Below, piece after piece: positions 8,150 to 16,785 of a DNA stretch of 64,000 nucleotides. The DNA comes from Paracoccaceae bacterium (GTDB taxonomy: Bacteria > Pseudomonadota > Alphaproteobacteria > Rhodobacterales > Rhodobacteraceae), in assembly GCA_027489355.1 (NCBI GenBank), contig JAIXZY010000075.1, positions 124,001 through 188,000 on the forward strand, read 5' to 3'. The notes under the pieces were generated by a model. The model worked only from the letters and a program-made list of their open reading frames with translations. It had not been told where the DNA came from and ran no database searches. Position numbers and translations under genes: made by a program. How positions within the stretch are numbered: the first letter of the stretch is position 1; every line of letters starts with the position of its first letter.

Positions 8150-8169
8150 CTTTTTCTATAACGATTTAG
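8135..8169. promoter_or_regulatory. Pair of LacI-type operators
   Basis: CTATAACGTTATAG (8135-8148) is a perfect 14-bp palindrome with the central CG typical of LacI-family sites. CTATAACGATTTAG (8156-8169) repeats the left arm exactly with a degenerate right arm. The centres are 21 bp apart, two helical turns, so both would face the same side of the DNA. The adjacent divergent LacI gene is the obvious candidate for the regulator. Confidence 0.7.
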
Positions 8170-8185
8170 AAACCGGGAGGAACGG

Positions 8186-9409
8186 ATGAGATTTTCGAAA
8201 CTGACAGCGGTGCTTTGCGCTTCGGTGGCGATGCCCGCCATGGCGACCGAGCTTGAAGTGACGCATTGGTGGACGAGCGGGGGCGAGGCCGCCGCGGTGG
8301 CCGAACTGGCCAAGGCCTTCGACGCCTCGGGCGACAAATGGATCGACGGCGCGATTGCCGGGGGTGGGGGCACGGCGCGCCCGATCATGATTTCCCGCAT
8401 CACCGGGGGCGATCCGATGGGGGCGACCCAGTTCAACCACGGCCAGCAGGCGCTGGAGCTGGTCGAGGCCGGGCTGATGCTGGACCTGACCGATGTGGCC
8501 GAAGCCAACAACTGGAAGGAGATCATCAATCCGCCGTCGCTGCTGGATGCCTGTACCGTGGACGGCAAGATCTACTGCGCGCCGGTGAACATCCACTCGC
8601 CGGAATGGCTGTGGATCTCGAACAAGGTCTACGAGGACCTCGGGCTGCCGGTTCCGAAGGACTGGAACGAATTCGTCGCCTCGGCGCCGAAGGTGCGCGA
8701 AGCGGGCAAGCTGCCGCTGGCGCTGGGCGACCAGCCCTGGCAGTCGAACCTGGCCTTCGGGGCGATGCAGATCGCGGTCGCGGGGCTGGATGCCTGGAAG
8801 GCCGTGAACGTCGACAAGAACATGGACGTGGCCGCCGGGCCGGAATACGCCAAGGTCTTTGCCGCGGCCGCGGAAGCGCGCGAACTGGCCAAGGGCTCGG
8901 CCGTGCAGGACTGGAACCAGGCGACGAACCTTGTCATCACCGACCAGGCCGCCGGGCAGATCATGGGTGACTGGGCGCAGGGCGAATTCCAGGTTGCGGG
9001 CGAAGTGGCCGGCAAGGATTACACCTGCCTCCTGGGCCTTGGCCTGAACGAGTACATCTCGACGGGTGGCGATGCGTTCTACTTCCCCAAACTGGACGAT
9101 CCCGAGAAGGAAGCGGCGCAGAAGCGTCTGGCGGCGCTGCTGGTCAGCCCCGAAGTGCAGGTGGCCTTCAACCTGAAGAAGGGCTCGTTGCCGATCCGTG
9201 GCGATATCGACATGGGTGCGGCAAACGACTGCATGAAGAAGGGTCTGGAAGTCCTTGCCGGCGGCAACATCGTCCCCTCGGGCGACATGAACTGGTCGCC
9301 GGACGTCCAGAAGCTGAACGAAGACCTCCTGGTCGAGTTCTGGAAGTCCGACATGGCTCCGGAAGAAGCCCATACCAAATGGGTGGAAAACCTGAAATCG
9401 GGCCTCTGA
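8186..9409 (+). CDS. CUT1 sugar ABC transporter substrate-binding protein
   Basis: A periplasmic solute-binding protein of 407 residues with a Sec signal peptide (positive start, hydrophobic core, AMA cleavage before 'TELEVTHWW'). 'EVTHWWTSGGEAAAV', 'PVNIHSPEWLWISNKVYEDLG' and 'GDWAQGEFQVAG' are typical of glucose/mannose-type CUT1 binding proteins. It is the first gene of the + operon, followed by a terminator-like stem and then by the permeases, the usual arrangement for over-expressing the binding protein. A mannose- or mannooligosaccharide-type ligand is inferred from the downstream beta-mannosidase. Confidence 0.9.
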   Translation: MRFSKLTAVLCASVAMPAMATELEVTHWWTSGGEAAAVAELAKAFDASGDKWIDGAIAGGGGTARPIMISRITGGDPMGATQFNHGQQALELVEAGLMLDLTDVAEANNWKEIINPPSLLDACTVDGKIYCAPVNIHSPEWLWISNKVYEDLGLPVPKDWNEFVASAPKVREAGKLPLALGDQPWQSNLAFGAMQIAVAGLDAWKAVNVDKNMDVAAGPEYAKVFAAAAEARELAKGSAVQDWNQATNLVITDQAAGQIMGDWAQGEFQVAGEVAGKDYTCLLGLGLNEYISTGGDAFYFPKLDDPEKEAAQKRLAALLVSPEVQVAFNLKKGSLPIRGDIDMGAANDCMKKGLEVLAGGNIVPSGDMNWSPDVQKLNEDLLVEFWKSDMAPEEAHTKWVENLKSGL

Positions 9410-9424
9410 GACTGTCTTGACGAC

Positions 9425-9455
9425 GGGGGGCTGCCCGCGCCGGGTGGCCCCTTTT
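9425..9455 (+). terminator. Stem-loop with T-tract after the binding-protein gene (partial terminator)
   Basis: GGGG…CCCC outer pairing encloses CCCG-CGC-CGGG and is followed by TTTT. Its position between the binding protein and the permease genes suggests attenuation that lowers permease expression. Confidence 0.55.
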
Positions 9456-9487
9456 CGCACCTGAAGGACAAAACGGGGGCAGGGCCG

Positions 9488-10420
9488 ATGTCGGCAGCAA
9501 GCGAAGCGGACGCAATCCGCACAAGTTCCGTGGCGAAGCCGCGACCGCGGTGGACCCGCAACATCAGTTCCAAGATCGCGGCCGTCCCGATGATCCTGAC
9601 CGCGCTGGTGGTCTTCCTTGGCGGCACGATCTGGACGGTGGTCTATTCCTTCACCAACTCGAAGCTTCTGCCCAAGGCGAATTTCGTGGGCTTCGACCAG
9701 TACGAGAGGCTCTGGTCGCAAAGCCGGTGGCTGGTCTCGATCGAGAACCTCTTGTTCTACGGGGTCATGTCGCTGGTCTTCACCGTGGTGATGGGCTTCA
9801 TCCTGGCGGTGCTGATGGACCAGAAGATCCGGCACGAGGACACGTTCCGGACCATCATGCTGTATCCCTTCGCGCTGTCCTTCATCGTGACAGGGCTGGT
9901 CTGGCAATGGATCCTGAATCCCGATTTCGGCATCCAGGGGATCGTCCGCGACCTGGGCTGGACCAGTTTCACCTTCGACCCGCTGAACAATCCGGACACG
10001 GTGCTGTTCGGCCTGCTGATCGCGGGGCTTTGGCAGGGCACGGGCTTCGTGATGTGCCTGATGCTCGCCGGCCTGCGCGGCATCGACGAGGACATCTGGA
10101 AGGCCGCCCGCGTCGACGGCATCCCGACCTGGAAGACCTATGTCATGGTCATCATCCCCATGATGCGCCCCGTCTTCATCACGACGCTGGTGATCGTCGC
10201 CAGCGGCATCATCCGGCTTTACGACCTGGTCGTCGCCATGACGAGCGGTGGGCCGGGGGGCAACGCGTCCCAGGTGCCCGCGATGTATGTCTACGACTAC
10301 ATGTTCCAGGCGCAGAACCTTGGGCAGGGCTTCGCGGCCTCGACCATGATGCTTCTTTCCGTGCTGATCGTGCTGATCCCCTGGGCCTACCTGGAATTCG
10401 GAGGGAAGAAGCATGGCTGA
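9488..10420 (+). CDS. Sugar ABC transporter permease (MalF/UgpA type)
   Basis: An inner-membrane subunit of 310 residues with about six transmembrane segments (for example 'ILTALVVFLGGTIWTVVYSF' and 'LVFTVVMGFILAVLMD'). The cytoplasmic EAA loop that docks to the ATPase is 'DEDIWKAARVDGIPTWKTYVMVIIPMM'. It is 8 bp overlapped with the second permease gene, so translation is coupled. Together they form the translocation channel for the ligand of the binding protein encoded upstream. Confidence 0.92.
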   Translation: MSAASEADAIRTSSVAKPRPRWTRNISSKIAAVPMILTALVVFLGGTIWTVVYSFTNSKLLPKANFVGFDQYERLWSQSRWLVSIENLLFYGVMSLVFTVVMGFILAVLMDQKIRHEDTFRTIMLYPFALSFIVTGLVWQWILNPDFGIQGIVRDLGWTSFTFDPLNNPDTVLFGLLIAGLWQGTGFVMCLMLAGLRGIDEDIWKAARVDGIPTWKTYVMVIIPMMRPVFITTLVIVASGIIRLYDLVVAMTSGGPGGNASQVPAMYVYDYMFQAQNLGQGFAASTMMLLSVLIVLIPWAYLEFGGKKHG

Positions 10421-11318
10421 CGTCGGGATGACTGCAATGACCGGCCCGCGCGGCGCGAAGCCGAGGAAGACCCTGAGCGGTCGCAACATCATGCTGTATG
10501 GCACGCTGCTGGTGGTCTGCGTCTACTACCTTCTGCCTTTGTGGGTCATGGTGATGACCAGCCTGAAGGGCATGCCCGAGGTCCGCATCGGCAACATCTT
10601 CGCCCCGCCCGTCGAGGTGACGTTCCAGCCCTGGGTCAAGGCTTGGGCCGAGGCCTGCACGGGCCTGAACTGCGACGGGCTTTCGCGGGGCTTCTGGAAC
10701 TCGGTCCTGATCACGGTGCCTTCGGTGATCGTGTCGATCGCAATCGCATCGGTGAACGGCTACGCGCTGATCAACTGGAAGTTCAAGGGATCGGATGTGT
10801 TCTTCACCATCCTGATCTTCGGGTCCTTCATCCCCTACCAGATCATGCTGTACCCGATCGTGATCCTGCTGCGCGAGATGGGGATCTACGGCACGCTCTG
10901 GGGCCTGATCATCGTGCACACGATCTTCGGCATGCCGATCCTGACGCTTCTGTTTCGCAACTACTTCAGTGCGATCCCGGAAGAGTTGTTCAAGGCCGCC
11001 CGCGTCGACGGGGCCGGGTTCTGGGGCATCTACTTCCGCATCATGCTGCCGATGAGCCTGCCCATCTTCGTGGTGGCGCTGATCCTGCAGGTGACGGGGA
11101 TCTGGAACGACTTCCTCTTCGGTGTCGTCTTCACCAAGCCGGACCTCTACCCGATGACCGTGCAGCTGAACAACATCGTCAACTCGGTCCAGGGGGTGAA
11201 GGAGTACAACGTCAACATGGCCGCCACGGTGCTGACGGGCCTGGTGCCGCTGATCGTCTACTTCGTCTCTGGCAAACTCTTCGTGCGCGGTATCGCCGCC
11301 GGTGCCGTGAAAGGCTGA
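10413..11318 (+). CDS. Carbohydrate ABC transporter permease (MalG/UgpE type)
   Basis: The second channel subunit, 301 residues, with six predicted helices. Its EAA loop is 'PEELFKAARVDGAGFWGIYFRIMLPMS'. The C-terminus 'YFVSGKLFVRGIAAGAVKG' carries the 'G(I/L)..GAVKG' ending typical of CUT1 MalG-like proteins. It overlaps the preceding permease gene and lies 3 bp before the ATPase gene. Confidence 0.92.
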   Translation: MADVGMTAMTGPRGAKPRKTLSGRNIMLYGTLLVVCVYYLLPLWVMVMTSLKGMPEVRIGNIFAPPVEVTFQPWVKAWAEACTGLNCDGLSRGFWNSVLITVPSVIVSIAIASVNGYALINWKFKGSDVFFTILIFGSFIPYQIMLYPIVILLREMGIYGTLWGLIIVHTIFGMPILTLLFRNYFSAIPEELFKAARVDGAGFWGIYFRIMLPMSLPIFVVALILQVTGIWNDFLFGVVFTKPDLYPMTVQLNNIVNSVQGVKEYNVNMAATVLTGLVPLIVYFVSGKLFVRGIAAGAVKG

Positions 11319-11321
11319 CAC

Positions 11322-12401
11322 ATGGTGAATTCGATTGAAGTCAAGGACCTGACGCTGAACTTCGGCTCGGTTTCGGTTCTGAAGAACATGAACCTCGACG
11401 TGGCGGAGGGGGAGTTTGTCGTGCTTCTGGGGCCTTCGGGCTGCGGGAAGTCGACGCTGCTGAACTGCCTGGCGGGCCTCTTGGACATCACCGACGGGCA
11501 GATCTGGATCAAGGGGAAGAACGTCACCTGGTCGGAACCGTCGGAACGGGGCATCGGGATGGTGTTCCAGAGCTACGCCTTGTATCCCCAGATGACGGTG
11601 CGGGGAAACCTGTCCTTCGGGCTGAAGAACGCGAAGGTCCCGCAGGCCGAGATCGACAAGCGGATCGCCCGGGCGGCGGAGATCCTGCAGATCCAGCCTT
11701 TGCTGGACCGGAAACCGGCGGCTCTTTCGGGCGGTCAAAGGCAGCGGGTCGCCATCGGGCGGGCGCTGGTGCGGGATGTGGACGTGTTCCTGTTCGACGA
11801 GCCGCTGTCGAACCTCGACGCCAAGTTGCGCAGCGAATTGCGGGTGGAGATCAAGCGGTTGCACAACCAGCTGGGCAACACGATGGTCTATGTGACCCAT
11901 GACCAGATCGAGGCGCTGACCCTGGCCGACCGCATCGCGGTGATGAAGGGCGGGGTGATCCAGCAGCTCGCCGCGCCCCTGGAGATCTACAACCGCCCGT
12001 CGAACCTGTTCGTGGCGGGGTTCCTGGGCAGCCCGTCGATGAACTTCCTGAAGGGCCGGACGGTGGATGGCGGGAAAGCCTTCCAATTCGGCTCCACGAA
12101 GATCGACCTGGCCGGTTACGAGGGCGGGGCGGTGCTGGAACGGGACGATGCAATCCTGGGCGTCCGGCCGGAGCATATCACCGTGTCCACGACGCCGGTG
12201 TCCGGGCCCTCGATTCCCGCGGAGGTCGAGATCGACGAACACCTGGGCGCCGACAGCCTTCTGTGGCTGAAAGCGGAAGGGGCGAACATGAGCGTGCGGG
12301 TGCCCGTCGAAGGGCGGCTCCCGGCGGGGACGAAGGTGCATCTGGGGCTCGATATCCCCAAGGCCTCGCTCTTTGACGCGAAGACGGAACAAAGGATCTA
12401 A
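11322..12401 (+). CDS. Sugar ABC transporter ATP-binding protein (MsmK/UgpC type)
   Basis: Cytoplasmic ATPase of 359 residues. Walker A 'GPSGCGKST', Q-loop 'MVFQSYALYPQ', signature 'LSGGQRQR', Walker B 'VFLFDEPLSNLDAKLR' and switch 'YVTHDQIEA' are all intact. The C-terminal TOBE-type domain has 'ILGVRPEHI', as in MalK/UgpC proteins, and may host regulatory contacts. It ends 3 bp before the beta-mannosidase start, so import and hydrolysis genes form one transcription unit. Confidence 0.94.
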   Translation: MVNSIEVKDLTLNFGSVSVLKNMNLDVAEGEFVVLLGPSGCGKSTLLNCLAGLLDITDGQIWIKGKNVTWSEPSERGIGMVFQSYALYPQMTVRGNLSFGLKNAKVPQAEIDKRIARAAEILQIQPLLDRKPAALSGGQRQRVAIGRALVRDVDVFLFDEPLSNLDAKLRSELRVEIKRLHNQLGNTMVYVTHDQIEALTLADRIAVMKGGVIQQLAAPLEIYNRPSNLFVAGFLGSPSMNFLKGRTVDGGKAFQFGSTKIDLAGYEGGAVLERDDAILGVRPEHITVSTTPVSGPSIPAEVEIDEHLGADSLLWLKAEGANMSVRVPVEGRLPAGTKVHLGLDIPKASLFDAKTEQRI

Positions 12402-12404
12402 GAC

Positions 12405-14777
12405 ATGCTGGATCTGGCGGGGTGCTGGACGCTTTCGGATGAAAGCGGCGCCCATGTCGTGCCCTTCGACCTGCCGGGGGATGGTGTCTCGGCGCTGGTC
12501 AAGGCGGGGGTGATCCCCGAGCCCTATTGGGGCCGGAACGAGTATGAGTGCCGCTGGGTCAGCGAGCGCGACTGGGTGGCGCGGCGGGTTTTCTCGCATG
12601 ACGGAAGCGCTGCGGAGCTCGTGGTCGAGGGGCTGGACACCGTGGCTGAGGTACGGCTGAACGGGGTCACGGTCCTGTCGGCGGCCAACGTCCATCGGCG
12701 GTGGCGGGTGGATGTGTCTGCCGCTTTGCGCGCGGGGGAGAACGCGGTCGAGATCCTGTTCAGGTCGCCGGTGCGGGAGGCGCTGGCCCGTGCGGCGCGG
12801 ATGCCGTTTCCGATCCCCTACCAGCAGGTGAACGGGGCGATTGCCTTCAACAACATGCTGCGGAAACAGCAGTGCGATTTCGGGTGGGACTGGAACATCG
12901 CGCTGGGGATCTTCGGGGTGTCTGGCTGTGTTCGGCTGGAGCCGGTGGGACCGCGGATCGGGGATGTGTTGGTGGATCAAGTGCACTCCGCCGGGCAGGT
13001 CGAGCTGCGGCTCAGGGTTCACGCGACGTCTGAGGATGTGACGGCAAGCCTTTGTAGTGTCACGAAAACTGCGCGTGTTGTGGGAGGCGTGGCGGAGCTT
13101 TCTCTGGTGATCCGCGACCCTGTGCTGTGGTGGCCCGCCGGCCAGGGCGCGCAGGTGTTGCATGACCTGGAGCTGACGGGCGGCGGGGCGCGGGTGGTGA
13201 AGCGGATTGGCCTGCGGGACATGAAGCTTGTGTCCGAGCCGGATGCGGCGGGGCGGTCCTTTGGCGTGCGGGTTAATGGCCGCGCGGTCTTTGCCAAGGG
13301 GGCGAACTGGATCCCGGCGGATGCGCTGTTCGGGCGGATCACGGTCGAGGGTGTGCGGGGGCTTCTGCAGTCCGCGGTCGATGCCAACATGAACATGATC
13401 CGCATCTGGGGCGGCGGGCGGTATGAGCCGGACTGGTTCTATGACCTCTGCGACGAATTGGGGCTGATGGTCTGGCAGGACTTCATGTTCGCCTGCCACC
13501 TGTACCCTTCGACGCCGGACTTCCTGGCGGAAGTGGATGCGGAGGTGCGGGACGTGGTCTCGCGCATCAGCCACCACGCCTGCATCGCGGTCTGGTGCGG
13601 CGACAATGAGCTGATCGGGGCGCTGACCTGGTTCCCGGAAAGCCGCAAGGACCGGGATCGGTACCTGGTGAACTACGACCGGCTGAACCGGACGGTGGAG
13701 GCGGCTCTGCTGGAGACCCTGCCGGGGGCCAACTGGTGGCCGTCGTCGCCCTCTCCCGGCCCGCTGGCGTTTGGGGATGCGTGGCATGATGACTCCAGCG
13801 GCGACATGCACTTCTGGAGCGTTTGGCACGAGGGGCGCGACTTCGATCACTATCGGGACGTAAGCCCAAGGTTCTGTTCGGAATTCGGGTTCCAGTCCTA
13901 TCCGTCGCTGACCGCTATCGCTCGGTTTGCCGACCCTGCGGACTGGAACATCGCTGCCCCGGTGATGGAGAGCCACCAGAAGAACCCCGGCGGGAACGCG
14001 CGGATCGCCGAGACGATGTTCCGCTATTTCCGCTTTCCGGTGGACTTCCCGAACTTCGTCTATGTCAGTCAGGTCCAGCAGGCCTTGGCGATCAAGACGG
14101 CGGTGACGCATTGGCGGTCGCTGAAGCCGCATTGTCAGGGGACGCTGTACTGGCAGCTGAACGACACCTGGCCGGTCTGTTCCTGGGCGAGCCTGGATCA
14201 CGGCGGAAACTGGAAGCTGCTGCATCACATGGCGGCGCGGTTCTATGCGCCGGTGATGGTGACGGCGGTGCCGACGGAGGGGGGCATCGAGCTGCGGGCG
14301 GTGAACGACCGGCCAGAGGCGGTGACGATCACGGTCACGGCCAATGCGGCGGCGATGGATGGGTCGACGCGGGAAGTTGGCAAGGCGACGGTCACCGTGT
14401 CGCCGGATGCGGCGGTGCCGGTGCTGACCGTGGCTGCCGATGCGCTGCGGGCGGATGAGGTTCTGGCCTTCACCTGGGCGGGCGATGCGCAGGGTGGCGA
14501 CGTCCATGCGCCGAAGCCTTGGAAGACCTATGATCTGCTGCCCTCCGGCCTGACGGCGTACATCAAGCGCGAGGGTGACGTCTGGAAATTGACATTGCAG
14601 GTCAAGGCACTCGCGCCGTTTGTTGCAGTGGAATCTGAAGTTCCGGGCCGCCTTTCGACCAATGCCGTGACCCTGTTCCCCGGCTATCCGGCCACCATCA
14701 CCTTCACCCCCGAGGACTCCTCGGCCACACCGACCTTCACCCTCAGAGATCTCCATTCCGCCACCTACGGCGGCTGA
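12405..14777 (+). CDS. GH2 family beta-mannosidase
   Basis: A 790-residue glycoside hydrolase with sugar-binding, Ig-like and TIM-barrel domains in GH2 order. The beta-mannosidase stretch 'MLRKQQCDFGWDWN' is present. The acid/base is Glu402 in 'WCGDNE' and the nucleophile is Glu493 in 'CSEFGFQSYPS'. It should release mannose from the non-reducing end of beta-mannosides. No signal peptide is visible at 'MLDLAGCWTL', so it acts in the cytoplasm on imported oligosaccharides, which fits its place right after the transporter genes. Other beta-glycosides cannot be excluded from sequence alone. Confidence 0.9.
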   Translation: MLDLAGCWTLSDESGAHVVPFDLPGDGVSALVKAGVIPEPYWGRNEYECRWVSERDWVARRVFSHDGSAAELVVEGLDTVAEVRLNGVTVLSAANVHRRWRVDVSAALRAGENAVEILFRSPVREALARAARMPFPIPYQQVNGAIAFNNMLRKQQCDFGWDWNIALGIFGVSGCVRLEPVGPRIGDVLVDQVHSAGQVELRLRVHATSEDVTASLCSVTKTARVVGGVAELSLVIRDPVLWWPAGQGAQVLHDLELTGGGARVVKRIGLRDMKLVSEPDAAGRSFGVRVNGRAVFAKGANWIPADALFGRITVEGVRGLLQSAVDANMNMIRIWGGGRYEPDWFYDLCDELGLMVWQDFMFACHLYPSTPDFLAEVDAEVRDVVSRISHHACIAVWCGDNELIGALTWFPESRKDRDRYLVNYDRLNRTVEAALLETLPGANWWPSSPSPGPLAFGDAWHDDSSGDMHFWSVWHEGRDFDHYRDVSPRFCSEFGFQSYPSLTAIARFADPADWNIAAPVMESHQKNPGGNARIAETMFRYFRFPVDFPNFVYVSQVQQALAIKTAVTHWRSLKPHCQGTLYWQLNDTWPVCSWASLDHGGNWKLLHHMAARFYAPVMVTAVPTEGGIELRAVNDRPEAVTITVTANAAAMDGSTREVGKATVTVSPDAAVPVLTVAADALRADEVLAFTWAGDAQGGDVHAPKPWKTYDLLPSGLTAYIKREGDVWKLTLQVKALAPFVAVESEVPGRLSTNAVTLFPGYPATITFTPEDSSATPTFTLRDLHSATYGG

Positions 14778-14792
14778 CGAAAGGCACAACGC

Positions 14793-15542
14793 ATGTTCAG
14801 CTATCAGCTTTATTCCTCGCGCAACTTCCCGCCCATGTCGCGGACCTTCGAGATGGTGTCGAAGGCGGGCTATACGGCCGTGGAGGGCTACGGCGCGCTT
14901 TATGCCGATGACGCGGCGGTGGCGGCGACGGCCGAGGGGCTCAAGGCCACCGGGCTGACGATGCCGACGGGGCACTTCGGCCTCGTCCAGTTGGAAACCG
15001 ACGTCGAGAAGGTGCTGGGCATCGCCAGGGCGCTGAAGATGGAGCGGCTCTATTGCCCCTATGTGATGCCGGACGACCGGCCCACGGATGCGGCGGGGTG
15101 GAAGGCGTTTGGGGCCCGGCTGCAGAAGGCGGGGGCGCCCTACAAGGCGGCGGGCTATGGGTTCGGCTGGCACAACCACGACTTCGAGTTCAAGGCGCTG
15201 GCCGATGGGTCGATGCCGCAGGACCGCATCTTCGAGGGCGGACCGGACCTGGAGTGGGAGATGGACGTGGCCTGGGTCATCCGCGGCGGAGCGGACCCGC
15301 TGGCCTGGATCGAAAAATACAAGGACCGGATCACCGCGGCGCATGTGAAGGACATCGCGCCTGCGGGCGAGAACAAGGACGAGGACGGCTGGTCGGATGT
15401 GGGCCACGGCACGGTGGACTGGAAGTCCATCATGGCCGCGCTGAAGAAGATCGGGGTGAAGCACTTCGTCATGGAACACGACAACCCGAAGGACGATGCG
15501 CGGTTCGCAACCCGTTCGATCGGGTCAGTCAAGGCTTTCTGA
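14793..15542 (+). CDS. Sugar phosphate isomerase/epimerase family protein
   Basis: A short TIM-barrel protein of 249 residues. 'YGFGWHNHDFEF', 'WEMDVAWVIRGGADP', 'AAHVKDIAPAGE' and 'KHFVMEHDNPKD' supply the expected metal ligands (His/Glu/Asp/His/Glu pattern). It is a shorter relative of the protein encoded at 5751-6806, and again it is next to a Gfo/Idh/MocA gene. It lies 15 bp after the beta-mannosidase gene. Possible roles are epimerisation of a mannose-derived sugar or cleavage/isomerisation of a keto-sugar. I cannot decide between them. Confidence 0.82.
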   Translation: MFSYQLYSSRNFPPMSRTFEMVSKAGYTAVEGYGALYADDAAVAATAEGLKATGLTMPTGHFGLVQLETDVEKVLGIARALKMERLYCPYVMPDDRPTDAAGWKAFGARLQKAGAPYKAAGYGFGWHNHDFEFKALADGSMPQDRIFEGGPDLEWEMDVAWVIRGGADPLAWIEKYKDRITAAHVKDIAPAGENKDEDGWSDVGHGTVDWKSIMAALKKIGVKHFVMEHDNPKDDARFATRSIGSVKAF

Positions 15543-15554
15543 GGAAACGGGAAA

Positions 15555-16688
15555 ATGGCAAATCTTGGTATCGGTATCATCGGGGCGGGCAACATCTCCA
15601 GCGCCTATCTGCGGCTGGCGCCGCTGTTCAAGGGGCTGGAGGTGCGGGCCGTCGCCGACGTGAACATGGACGTGGCGAAGCTGCGGGCCGAGGAGTTCGG
15701 CGTCAAGGCGCAATCGGTCGATGACCTGCTGGCCAACAAGGACGTGGACGTGGTGATAAACCTCACCATCCCGGACGCGCATTACACGGTGACGAAGCGC
15801 ATCCTGGAGGCGGGGAAGCATGCCTATTCGGAAAAGCCGCTGGTCCTGACGCTGGAGGAGGGGAAGACGCTGCGGGACCTCGCGGCGTCAAAGGGGCTGG
15901 CCGTGGGCTGCGCGCCGGACACGGTCCTGGGCGGCGCGCACCAGCAGGCTCGGGCGATTCTGGATGAGGGGCGGATCGGCACGATCACCACGGCGGTGGC
16001 CTGCGTGCAGAACCACGGGCCGGAAGGTTGGCACCCGAACCCGGAGTTCTTCTTCCTGCCGGGCGCGGGGCCGATGCTGGACCTGGGGCCTTATTACGTG
16101 GCGAACCTGATCAACTTTCTGGGGCCGGTGAAGCGGGTGGGGGCGATCACCTCTTCGGCCACGCCGACAAGGGTAATCGGTTCGGGCGCGCGGGCGGGGC
16201 AGGAGATCCCGGTCAAGACGCCGACGAACATCCATGCCCTGCTGGAGTTCCACTCGGGCGCGGTGGTGAACCTGACCACCAGCTGGGACGTCTGGCACCA
16301 CAAGCGCAACCATTTCGAGTTCTACGGGACCGAGGGGACGCTCTATGTGCCGGACCCGAACTTCTTCGGCGGGACCGTGGAAGTGGCGGACAAGGCGGGC
16401 ACCCTGACCGAGGTCGCGCCCTGGGATCACCCGTTCGGCATTCCGAACCAGGACCATCCGCAGCGCGGGCCGCTGGCGAACTACCGCACGGCGGGCTTGG
16501 CCGACATGGTCGCGGCGCTGCAGGGCGGGCGCGATGCGCGCTGCAGCCTTGAGCGGACGCTGCACGGGGTCGACGTGATGACTGCCTGCCTGACATCCGG
16601 GAAGACGGGCGGGTTCGTGACGCTGACGACGACCTGCACGCGGCCTGCGGCGCTGTCGCCGGACGAGGCGCGGGCGCTGCTGCGCTGA
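15555..16688 (+). CDS. Gfo/Idh/MocA family oxidoreductase
   Basis: A Rossmann-fold dehydrogenase of 377 residues. 'GIGIIGAGNISSAYLRLA' binds NAD(P). 'DVVINLTIPDAHYTVTKRILEAGKHAYSEKPL' holds the EKP signature lysine. 'GPMLDLGPYYVANLINFLG' is the second-domain motif, here with Asp-Leu-Gly-Pro in place of the D-x-G-x-H form. It follows the isomerase by 12 bp. This pairing, repeated in the other arm of the locus, suggests the two enzyme types work in sequence on sugars released by the hydrolases. Confidence 0.87.
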   Translation: MANLGIGIIGAGNISSAYLRLAPLFKGLEVRAVADVNMDVAKLRAEEFGVKAQSVDDLLANKDVDVVINLTIPDAHYTVTKRILEAGKHAYSEKPLVLTLEEGKTLRDLAASKGLAVGCAPDTVLGGAHQQARAILDEGRIGTITTAVACVQNHGPEGWHPNPEFFFLPGAGPMLDLGPYYVANLINFLGPVKRVGAITSSATPTRVIGSGARAGQEIPVKTPTNIHALLEFHSGAVVNLTTSWDVWHHKRNHFEFYGTEGTLYVPDPNFFGGTVEVADKAGTLTEVAPWDHPFGIPNQDHPQRGPLANYRTAGLADMVAALQGGRDARCSLERTLHGVDVMTACLTSGKTGGFVTLTTTCTRPAALSPDEARALLR

Positions 16689-16701
16689 GGGTTGGCCCAA
16701 G

Positions 16702-16763
16702 GCCTGACACCTCCCTGTCAGGCGGGCCGCAGCGGGCGGGGGGATTGAGGGATCCCTCCGCCC
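16702..16763 (+). other. Two strong stem-loops between the oxidoreductase and GH43 genes
   Basis: Stem 1: GCCTGACA (16702-16709) with TGTCAGGC (16716-16723), loop of six. Stem 2: 12 bp (16734-16745 with 16752-16763, one G·T pair), loop TGAGGG. Neither has a clear T-tract, so RNA processing or attenuation that sets apart the hydrolase gene is more likely than full termination. Confidence 0.55.
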
Positions 16764-16785
16764 GTATCATTGCAAGAGGTTGAAC

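Noticed and set aside
10209-15479. A very long minus-strand open frame across the mannoside operon, and similar long antisense frames elsewhere (for example 23194-26355, 29295-32492)
   Set aside because: They mirror well-supported genes on the other strand, are rich in Arg/His/Pro/Gly, and lack domains. This is the normal result of strong third-position GC bias.
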